Positions 59,001 through 64,000 of a DNA stretch of 64,000 bases are shown one piece after another. Both the position numbers and the translations under genes were made by a program. The stretch's first letter is position 1. Each line of letters starts with the position of its first letter. A model generated the notes under the pieces. It saw nothing but the letters and a program-made list of their open reading frames with translations. It was not told the origin of the DNA and did not search any database. Source of the stretch: DASZUK01 sp035547695 (GTDB lineage Bacteria > Actinomycetota > Acidimicrobiia > Acidimicrobiales > RAAP-2); the NCBI GenBank assembly GCA_035547695.1, contig DASZUK010000018.1:91575-155574 (forward strand), given 5' to 3'.

Positions 59001-59201
59001 GCCTGGCGGAAGGGGGTGGCCGCCGCCGAGAAGGTGCCGGCCTACATCGTGTTCAACGACCGGCAGCTCGAGGGCATTGCCCAGGCCGCGCCGCGCACCC
59101 TGGCCGAGCTGGCCGGCTGCTCCGGGGTGGGGCCGATGAAGCTGGAGCGGTGGGGCGACGAGGTGCTGGCGGTGCTGGAGGCGGCCGCCGGCGACGCCTA
59201 G
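56064..59201 (+). CDS. UvrD/Rep-type superfamily 1 helicase with HRDC domain
   Basis: A 1045-residue protein. Residues 1-~215 are an uncharacterised region (ERLQFLAWANNYDGRPPSGP near its end). The SF1A core follows: APAGSGKTRVL, LLVDEFQDLTPAH, GDDDQVIYGYAGADP, LEVSYRCPPAVVAGA, STVHRIKGREWDRVVVFGAS, FHVAVTRGRERVAV. A basic linker (about 840-905) leads to a ~60-residue strand-rich segment and a C-terminal HRDC domain (FNDRQLEGIAQAAPRTLAEL, GVGPMKLERWGDEVL). HRDC-bearing UvrD-like proteins (UvrD2) are actinobacterial repair helicases. ATG at 56064. The stop overlaps the convergent OYE gene. Confidence 0.92.
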   Translation: MTSSPLSASPPLSATPPGSVVPPPTAAAVTPGRYAASVDRLVTEVLGRGVVVAPGAPVPDPWAGHRRVAVDPAVLADPAATVAVLHESWLARAPVVVELGVDTAALREPERCDRPVHDLEPDFTFFRERLQFLAWANNYDGRPPSGPVWWHGRKAARRWAAQGVVEGGPADLVLADGSALYVDGGPGHPPELPGGPAVVHRWNAEAGLLRPAGHGAPRAELAPDQLAAVTHRSGPARVIAPAGSGKTRVLTERLRHLVADRRVDPGSITALAFNTRAADELRRRCAGLAAPDGLACPAGPAGSGGSGGPAGPAIRTLNSVGLWICNGAGGGAAAGRLEVLDEPRARDAVQQVYEVRRQANTDTVAPYLEGLSAIRLGLVDPEEAEEVFPDATGLAAGFDRYRALLAGNGAVDFDEQVYRAVEILLTDPAARERAQRRCRYLLVDEFQDLTPAHVLLIRLLSAPGFDCFGVGDDDQVIYGYAGADPAFLLHYDRYFPGAVAHPLEVSYRCPPAVVAGARILLSYNHRRVPKTIRSAREMAGEAPDPATLVVHRAPADHLAGSAVALLQAWSEEGVDPSDMVVLARVNATLLPVQVACAEAGLPATAPVGPEVLRRTGVRAALAYLRIGLDPGRIAAADFAETVRRPSRGIAPKVVDMVTRGPETSVRDIRRLASRLSGRDVPKLEDYVRDVDRLAVACRRSTAEALRFIRLEIGLGDTMEVLDGSHREVDRSSHGDDLVALESVAALHPEVETFDRWLRTVLAHPTEHPGPRVLLSTVHRIKGREWDRVVVFGASAGQFPHRLSDDEEGERRVFHVAVTRGRERVAVMAAEEAPSVFVAELDGSRPRRPPPADRGSRAGGATARESTAGASGGRGRRRTEAGRGPADRNDRVRRERGGRGAGKKPAPEPSVPAAVGLVIAHGGQAGEIVELRPDGVVQQVGAARTVVPFGTSVRVDGRTVALGRPAPAPEAVAAAGEALRAWRKGVAAAEKVPAYIVFNDRQLEGIAQAAPRTLAELAGCSGVGPMKLERWGDEVLAVLEAAAGDA

Positions 59202-60415
59202 TCGGCCAGGACGCAGTGGGTGCCGCGGTAGATGGTGGGCATGCACTTGTTGCAGTGGATGCACAGCGACTCGGTGGCGGTGCCGTCCCGCAGCCGGTTG
59301 ACGAGGTCGGGCTGGCGGAGCAGGGCGCGGGCCATGGCGACGAAGGCGAACCCCTCGCCGACGGCCCGCTCGATGGTGTCCAGCCGGTTGATGCCGCCCA
59401 GCAGGATCAGCGGCATGGACAGGGCCGCCCGGAACTGCCGGGCGTAGGGGAGGAAGAAGGCCTCCTCGAACGGGTACTCCGGCATGAACCGGCGGCCGAC
59501 CAGCCGGAAGCCCAGCCGGGCCGGCGGGGGCAGGGTGGCGGCGAACTCCCGACGGGGCACCTCCCCCCGGAACAGGTACATGGGGTTGGCGAAGGAGCTG
59601 CCCCCGGTGAGCTCCAGGGCGTCCAGGTGGCCGTCCTGCTCGAGCAGGCTGGCCACCGCCAGGCTCTCGTCCAGCCACAGCCCGCCGTCCACCCCGTCGG
59701 CCATGTTCAGCTTGGCCGTCACCGCCACCGAGCGGCCGACGGCCTCCCGGACGGCGGCGACCACCTGGCGGGGGAACCGGGCGCGGTGCTCGACCGGGCC
59801 GCCCCACCGGTCGGTCCGCCGGTTCAGCTTCGGGCTCAGGAAGGCGCTGAGCAGGTAGTTGTGGCCGAGGTGGATCTCGATGCTGTCGAACCCGGCCGCC
59901 GCGGCCAGGGCGGCGCCCCGGGCGAAGTCGGCGGTGATCCGCTCGATGTCGTCGTCCCCGACCGCGTGGACCACCGATCCCAGCGGGGTCACCGTCCGGG
60001 ACGGGGCCAACGCCGGGGCCCGGTTGGACTTGGGGTTGGCCACCGGCCCGGCGTGGCCGATCTGGGCGGCGGCCAGGGCCCCGGTGGCGTGGACCGCCGA
60101 GGTCAGCCGGGCCAGGCCGTCGACCACCTCCGGGCGGAGGTGGATGCAGCGCCGGTCGGTCCGGCCCTCGGGGGACACCGCCAGGTAGGCCACGGTGGTC
60201 ATGCCGACCCCGCCCTCGGCCACCCGCAGGTGGTAGTCGATCAGGTCGTCGGTGACCAGCCCCTTCGGCGACGCACCCTCGAAGGTGGCCGCCTTGATGA
60301 TCCGGTTCCGCAGGGTCACCGGCCCCAGCGCCGCCGGCTCGAACACCGCCGGCTCGAACACCGCCGGCTGGCCGGGCGTGGCCGCCCCCGTGGTCGTCGC
60401 CCCCCTGGATGCCAT
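59198..60415 (-). CDS. Old yellow enzyme-type NADH:flavin oxidoreductase
   Basis: A 405-residue TIM-barrel flavoenzyme: LRNRIIKAATFEGASPKG, AQIGHAGPVANP, GFDSIEIHLGHNYLLSAFLS, RTDRWGGPVEHRARF, ILLGGINRLDTIERAVGEGF, VAMARALLRQPDLVNRLRDG. It ends with CIHCNKCMPTIYRGTHC, a Cys cluster like the 4Fe-4S site of 2,4-dienoyl-CoA reductases, but it lacks the C-terminal FAD/NADPH domain of those enzymes, so electrons must come directly from NAD(P)H or a partner. The first ~30 residues are Thr/Ala-rich, with a duplicated PAVFE. ATG at 60415, TAGCCT 7 bases before. Confidence 0.92.
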   Translation of the reverse strand: MASRGATTTGAATPGQPAVFEPAVFEPAALGPVTLRNRIIKAATFEGASPKGLVTDDLIDYHLRVAEGGVGMTTVAYLAVSPEGRTDRRCIHLRPEVVDGLARLTSAVHATGALAAAQIGHAGPVANPKSNRAPALAPSRTVTPLGSVVHAVGDDDIERITADFARGAALAAAAGFDSIEIHLGHNYLLSAFLSPKLNRRTDRWGGPVEHRARFPRQVVAAVREAVGRSVAVTAKLNMADGVDGGLWLDESLAVASLLEQDGHLDALELTGGSSFANPMYLFRGEVPRREFAATLPPPARLGFRLVGRRFMPEYPFEEAFFLPYARQFRAALSMPLILLGGINRLDTIERAVGEGFAFVAMARALLRQPDLVNRLRDGTATESLCIHCNKCMPTIYRGTHCVLAD

Positions 60416-60420
60416 GGTGG

Positions 60421-61689
60421 TCAGGCTATCTGTGGTTCGGCCTCGTCGCCGGGGCGGGGCTCGCCGGACGGGGCCCGGTAGCGGCGGAACGCCGGCAGCA
60501 GGGTGCTGAGGACCACGGCGCCGGCGATGCAGGCCAGCCCGCCGGACACGATGGAGAACTCGGTGGACACCGCGGAGGCCACCGCCCCGGACTCCAGGTC
60601 GCCCAGCCGGGGACCGCCCTGCACCACCGCCATCTGGATCGACGACATCCGGCTGCGGAACCGCTCCGGGATCGACGTCATCAGGATGGTGTTGCGCAGC
60701 ACCGCCGAGATCACGTCGGCCCAGCCGGCCAGGGCCAGCAGCACCAACGACAGCACCAGGACACGACTGATCCCGAACAGGGCGATGGCCGCCCCCCAGA
60801 CCGCCACCGCCAGGATCACCGTCAGCCCCTGCCGCCTGATGCGGGACACCCACCCGGTGGTGGCCGAGCCCAGCAGCCCACCCACCCCGACGGCGGCGTA
60901 CAGGTAGCCGAGGACGGCGGCCCCCTGGTGGAACACGTCGGCGGCCAGGGCCGGGAACAGGGCCCGGGGCATGCCGAAGACCATGGCGTTGACGTCGATC
61001 AGGTACACCCCCTGCAGGGGCTGCCGGCCCTTCAGGTACCGCAGGCCCTCCACCACCGACCCCAGCCCCGGCCGCCTGGCCCCGGCCGCCGGCGGGATGG
61101 GGGCCATCAGCAGCACCGCCACCACGGTGATGCCGTAGGTGACGGCGTCGGTGCCGTACACCCACGGCAGCCGGACCGCCCCGATCAGCAGGCCGGACAG
61201 AGCCGGGCCGACCACCACCCCAAGCTGGAACACGATCTGGGTGAACGAGTAGGCCGCCACCAGGTGACGGGGGTCCACCAGGTTCGGCACCACCGCGTTG
61301 CGGGCGGTGTTGTTGAACCCGGTCAGGCCGGCCGCCACGGCGCTGACCAGGTAGATGGCCAGCACCGACGGGTGGGCGGCCGCCGAGTTCAGGGCCAGGC
61401 CGACGCTGGTCAGGCCCAGGGCCACCGAGCTGCCGAGGATCAGGGTCCGCCGGTCGACGGCGTCCCCCACCGACCCGCCCACCAGGGCCCCGACGATCAG
61501 GGGCAGCAGTTGGGCCAGGCTGACCGCGCCGACCTGGAACGACGACCGGGTCTCGGCGTACACCTGGTACGGGATGGCCACCATGGTGAGGGCGCTCCCC
61601 AACGTGCCGACCAGGGTGCCGGCGAACAGCAGCCGGAACTCCCGGCTCTGCCGCAGCGGGGTCACGTCGACGAAGATGCGGCCGGGCAC
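60421..61689 (-). CDS. MFS exporter (MFS_3 / EntS-like)
   Basis: A 422-residue transporter with 12 predicted helices, e.g. FRLLFAGTLVGTLGSALTMV, LLPLIVGALVGGSVGDAVDR (the motif A loop GDAVDRR) and LAIYLVSAVAAGLTGFNNTA. RNAVVPNLVDPRHLVAAYS is typical of the MFS_3 family of exporters for siderophores or drugs. Substrate unknown. GTG at 61689 with TAGGCT 6 bases upstream. It is followed by the OYE gene 5 bases after its stop, but that gene has its own -10 element. Confidence 0.92.
   Translation of the reverse strand: MPGRIFVDVTPLRQSREFRLLFAGTLVGTLGSALTMVAIPYQVYAETRSSFQVGAVSLAQLLPLIVGALVGGSVGDAVDRRTLILGSSVALGLTSVGLALNSAAAHPSVLAIYLVSAVAAGLTGFNNTARNAVVPNLVDPRHLVAAYSFTQIVFQLGVVVGPALSGLLIGAVRLPWVYGTDAVTYGITVVAVLLMAPIPPAAGARRPGLGSVVEGLRYLKGRQPLQGVYLIDVNAMVFGMPRALFPALAADVFHQGAAVLGYLYAAVGVGGLLGSATTGWVSRIRRQGLTVILAVAVWGAAIALFGISRVLVLSLVLLALAGWADVISAVLRNTILMTSIPERFRSRMSSIQMAVVQGGPRLGDLESGAVASAVSTEFSIVSGGLACIAGAVVLSTLLPAFRRYRAPSGEPRPGDEAEPQIA
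60423..60428 (-). promoter_or_regulatory. Leaderless -10 element for the OYE gene
   Basis: TAGCCT (minus strand) ends 7 bases before the ATG at 60415; it lies in the 3' end of the MFS gene. Confidence 0.45.
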
Positions 61690-61695
61690 CGACGC

Positions 61696-61701
61696 AGCCT
61701 A
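61696..61701 (-). promoter_or_regulatory. Leaderless -10 element for the MFS gene
   Basis: TAGGCT (minus strand) ends 6 bases before the GTG at 61689. The spacer GCGTCG has no ribosome site. Confidence 0.5.
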
Positions 61702-61747
61702 GGGACGGCGGCCCTGGCGGCGGATCAGTGCCCGGCGGGCCGGCGGG

Positions 61748-62575
61748 TCAGTGCCCGGACAGCTTCTCGACGGCCGATCCCAGGTCCAGGTCCCAGGCGG
61801 CCGGCCAGTCGTCGGTGCGCAGCAGGGCGTCGGTGCCGCCGTCGACGAACAGCACCGAGCCGCAGAAGAACCCACCGTCGGGCCCGAGCAGCAGGTCTAC
61901 CACGGCGGCGATCTCCTCCGGCCGACCGGCCCGGCCGACCGGGATCGGCAGCATGCCCAGCAGCGGGCCCATCTCGGGGTCGGCCCGGCCGGCGTCCACC
62001 AGCGGGGTCTCCACCATGCCGGGGGCCACCGCGTTCAGCCGGATGCCGGCCCCGGCCCAGGCCGGCCCGGTGGCCTGCCGGCGGACCCACCGGGCGACGG
62101 CGATCTTGGTGGCCGGGTAGGTGGCCATGGACCCGGCCCGGTCGGCCAGGTCCCGGGCGGCGGCCTCGTCGCCGGCCAGGCAGGCCGCCACCACGTCGTC
62201 GGGCACCGCCGGCTGGATGGTGGTCGAGTTGGAGCTGATGGCCACCGCGGCGGGGGCGGTGCCCCGGGCCAGCAGCGGCCGGAGCCCGTCCATCAGGGCG
62301 ACGGTGCCGAAGTAGTTGACCGACGCCACCGCCGACCCCGGCCGGTCCGACCCGCCGGCCAGGCCGGCGCAGGTGACCAGGCCGTCCAGTGACCCGCCGG
62401 CCAGCTCGGCCACCCGGCCCACCGCGTCGGCCCGGCCACCGGCGGTGCCCAGGTCGGCCACCACGTCGGCGTCGTGCCGGTCCACCCCGACGACCCGGGC
62501 TCCCCGGCCGGCCAGCCGCCGGGCGCAGGCCGCCCCGATCCCGGACGCCGCGCCGGTGACCACGACGGTGCTCAC
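61748..62575 (-). CDS. Short-chain dehydrogenase/reductase
   Basis: A 275-residue SDR. NAD(P)-binding motif TGAASGIGAACARRLAG, then VTCAGLAGG (NAG-like), active Ser-Tyr-Lys with Tyr and Lys in ATYPATKIAVARW, then IRLNAVAPGMVETPL and the classical SDR end FVDGG. It oxidises or reduces an alcohol or ketone with NAD(P); the VDRHD after the second strand suggests NAD. Substrate unknown. The last codons and stop are repeated about 23 bases downstream. GTG start at 62575, 13 bases after the peroxiredoxin gene. Confidence 0.94.
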   Translation of the reverse strand: MSTVVVTGAASGIGAACARRLAGRGARVVGVDRHDADVVADLGTAGGRADAVGRVAELAGGSLDGLVTCAGLAGGSDRPGSAVASVNYFGTVALMDGLRPLLARGTAPAAVAISSNSTTIQPAVPDDVVAACLAGDEAAARDLADRAGSMATYPATKIAVARWVRRQATGPAWAGAGIRLNAVAPGMVETPLVDAGRADPEMGPLLGMLPIPVGRAGRPEEIAAVVDLLLGPDGGFFCGSVLFVDGGTDALLRTDDWPAAWDLDLGSAVEKLSGH

Positions 62576-62588
62576 CGGCCCGGCCCCG

Positions 62589-63062
62589 TCAGGAGGCGGC
62601 CCGGGCCCGGAGGGTGGCCAGGGCGCGGTCGGCGTGGGTGTGCATGGACAGCTCGGAGTGGATGACGTCCAGCACGGTGCGGTCGGTGTCGATGACGAAC
62701 GTGGTCCGCCGGTTGCCCAGCTTGGCCACCGTCCGCCGTACCCCCAACTGCCCGGCCACCTCCCGGTCGGCGTCGGACAGCAGGGGGTAGTCGAACCGGT
62801 GCTTGTCCGAGAACTGCCGCTGCTTGTCCACCGGGTCGGCGCTGATCCCCACCCGCTGGGCCCCGACGGCGGCGAACTCGGCGGCCAGGTCCCGGAAGTG
62901 GCAGCTCTCCTTGGTGCACCCGTAGGTCATCGCGGCCGGGTAGAAGAACAGCACCACCGGGCCGTTCGCCAGCAGGTCGCCCAGGCGGCGTGGCGTGCCG
63001 GTCTGGTCCGGCAGCTCGAAGTCCGGCACCTTGTCGCCCACCTGCACGCCCCCCTTGGCCAT
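62589..63062 (-). CDS. Peroxiredoxin, BCP/PrxQ type
   Basis: A 157-residue thiol peroxidase that reduces peroxides with thioredoxin. VGDKVPDFELPDQTGTPRRL, VVLFFYPAAMTYGCTKESCH: the peroxidatic Cys (about residue 49) and the resolving Cys five residues later, the PrxQ layout; the usual F-T-P around the first Cys is varied to M-T-Y. Later SADPVDKQRQFSDKH, FDYPLLSD and TTFVIDTDRTV. ATG at 63062 with TACGCT 7 bases upstream. Probably co-transcribed with the SDR gene downstream. Confidence 0.95.
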   Translation of the reverse strand: MAKGGVQVGDKVPDFELPDQTGTPRRLGDLLANGPVVLFFYPAAMTYGCTKESCHFRDLAAEFAAVGAQRVGISADPVDKQRQFSDKHRFDYPLLSDADREVAGQLGVRRTVAKLGNRRTTFVIDTDRTVLDVIHSELSMHTHADRALATLRARAAS

Positions 63063-63069
63063 GCCGGGA

Positions 63070-63075
63070 AGCGTA
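63070..63075 (-). promoter_or_regulatory. Leaderless -10 element for the peroxiredoxin gene
   Basis: TACGCT (minus strand) ends 7 bases before the ATG at 63062, with TCCCGGC between and no ribosome site. Confidence 0.5.
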
Positions 63076-63102
63076 GCGGGGCCCAGGGCTCCGGGCTCAG
63101 GC

Positions 63103-63837
63103 TCAGGGCTCGAAGCGGAACCCGACGCCGCGGACGGTGACCAGGTGGCGGGGGTGGGCGGGGTCGGGCTCCACCTTGCGCCGCAGCCGCTTGACGTGGG
63201 TGTCCAGGGTGCGGGTGTCGGACAGGTCCTGGTCCCACCACAGCCGGTCGATGCACCACTCCCGGGTGACCACCTGGCCGGCGTGGGACATCAGCAGGGC
63301 CAGCAGGTCGAACTCCTTGCGGGACAGGTCGACCTGGCAGCCGTGGACGGTGACCTCCCGCCGTCCGGAGTCCAGCCGGATGGGACCGGCCTGCACCACC
63401 TCCTCGCGGGGGGCCGGGGTGGTGGTGCCGCGGCGCAGCACCGCCCGCATCCGGGCCACCAGCTCCCGGAGCCGGAACGGCTTGGCCACGTAGTCGGAGG
63501 CGCCGAGCTCCAGGCCCAGCACCACGTCCACCTCGGAGTCCCGGGCGGTCACCATGATGATGGGCACCGGGGCCAGGGCCCGCATGCGCTGGCACAGCTC
63601 CACCCCGGACTGGTCCGGGAGCATCACGTCCAACAGCACCAGGTCGGGATGGACCCGGTGGAACAGCCGCAGGGCCTCGTGGCCGTCGGCGGCCAGCTCC
63701 ACCGCGAACCCCTCCCGGGACAGCCCGGAGGCCAGGGCCTGCCGGTAGGACTCCTCGTCGTCCACCACCAGCACCAGCGGCCGGCTGTCCCGGCCGGCGG
63801 CGGCCGGCGGCTCGTGGGTGTCCACGGTGGCGGTCAT
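63103..63837 (-). CDS. OmpR/PhoB-family response regulator
   Basis: A 244-residue regulator. Receiver: LVLVVDDEESYRQALASGLS, phospho-Asp in LVLLDVMLPDQSGVE, TARDSEVD and Lys in YVAKPFRLREL. DNA-binding winged helix: VDLSRKEFDLLALLMSHAGQ, RTLDTHVKRLRRKVEPDP, LVTVRGVGFRFEP. It resembles the RegX3/PhoP type; the partner kinase is not in the window and may lie beyond 64000. The ATG at 63837 is favoured; a further in-frame ATG at 63963 would add 42 residues unlike any receiver. Confidence 0.93.
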   Translation of the reverse strand: MTATVDTHEPPAAAGRDSRPLVLVVDDEESYRQALASGLSREGFAVELAADGHEALRLFHRVHPDLVLLDVMLPDQSGVELCQRMRALAPVPIIMVTARDSEVDVVLGLELGASDYVAKPFRLRELVARMRAVLRRGTTTPAPREEVVQAGPIRLDSGRREVTVHGCQVDLSRKEFDLLALLMSHAGQVVTREWCIDRLWWDQDLSDTRTLDTHVKRLRRKVEPDPAHPRHLVTVRGVGFRFEP

Positions 63838-64000
63838 GCGGCGTGCGGTGCTCGGCCGGCGGTCACTGGTCCACCATCTCTCTTGTGAGGTCTGCGAGGG
63901 TTCGGAGGTCTCGGTGAGAGCGGGGGTGACGGCCTGGGTCGGTCGCCCTTCGAGGGCCAGCATGACACTGCCGCCCCCCGCTCTCCCGGGGACCTCGGAC
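63838..64000. promoter_or_regulatory. Upstream region of the terminal response regulator
   Basis: 163 bases to the window edge. GAGGTCTGCG and GAGGTCTCGG stand as a direct repeat about 18 bases apart near 63886-63914, a layout like tandem response-regulator half-sites. No gene is recognised. Confidence 0.25.

Noticed and set aside
63838..63963. Longer N-terminus for the last response regulator
   Set aside because: The extra residues do not match receiver domains and include likely promoter sequence.

Overview
This is a high-GC (well over 65% by eye), gene-dense window from an actinomycete-type (Actinomycetota) chromosome, centred on the replication origin. CrgA, the FhaA/FhaB/PstP/PbpA/PknB signalling cluster, DUF3817, DUF5318, a TIGR03085 protein, DUF6049 next to MurJ, inositol-3-phosphate synthase with a PadR regulator, and an intein-bearing DnaB all point to that phylum. 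The gene order follows the origin-proximal order known from Mycobacterium and Streptomyces on both sides of dnaA, but several usual members are missing (rodA/ftsW and pknA in the kinase cluster, a ponA-type PBP before rpsF). I cannot name the genus; an acidimicrobial-type lineage is only a guess.

Layout. 1-9.7 kb: thiolase 3' end, two small membrane proteins, a TIGR03085 protein, crgA, trpG, then the minus-strand cell-wall and division signalling operon fhaA-fhaB-pstP-pbpA-pknB. 9.8-19.1 kb: tRNA-Leu(CAG), a CPA1 antiporter, an HtrA-type protease, a cytochrome P450, a DMT permease, an OmpR-type two-component system and a RodZ-like membrane HTH protein. 19.3-28.5 kb: the minus-strand replication block dnaA-dnaN-recF-dciA-gyrB-gyrA, with the likely oriC in the dnaA-dnaN gap and a second DnaA-box cluster at the dnaA start. 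28.8-35.9 kb: divergent rpmH-rnpA-yidD-yidC-jag-rsmG and parA-parB, with an orphan LAGLIDADG-like gene and degenerate parS-like sites between rsmG and parA. 36.1-46.6 kb: cwlM-like, trxA, trxB, a small membrane protein, DegV, murJ and DUF6049, then cca and padR-ino1. 47.4-55 kb: DUF5318, panB, a low-GC DUF3800/winged-helix insert, then rpsF-ssb-rpsR-rplI and dnaB, which carries a 327-residue class 3-type intein with an eroded homing endonuclease. 55-64 kb: accessory metabolism (LLM flavin enzyme, UvrD-like helicase, OYE-like reductase, MFS exporter, SDR, peroxiredoxin) and an OmpR-type response regulator.

How the parts work together: DnaA, DnaN, RecF, DciA, gyrase, DnaB and SSB supply initiation and elongation; ParA/ParB segregate the origin; YidC/YidD/RnpA/RpmH and S6/S18/L9 supply membrane insertion and translation; PknB, PstP, FhaA, FhaB, the CwlM-like protein and MurJ form the known actinobacterial phospho-signalling circuit for peptidoglycan synthesis. 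At least twelve genes have an actinobacterial -10 hexamer (TANNNT) placed 6-9 bases before the start codon and no Shine-Dalgarno sequence, so leaderless transcription looks common. Sequence-level oddities include many ACA threonine codons confined to exported protein segments, threonine-rich tails on three proteins of the pknB operon, short duplications that span stop codons, and a cwlM-like gene without any usual start codon after trxA.
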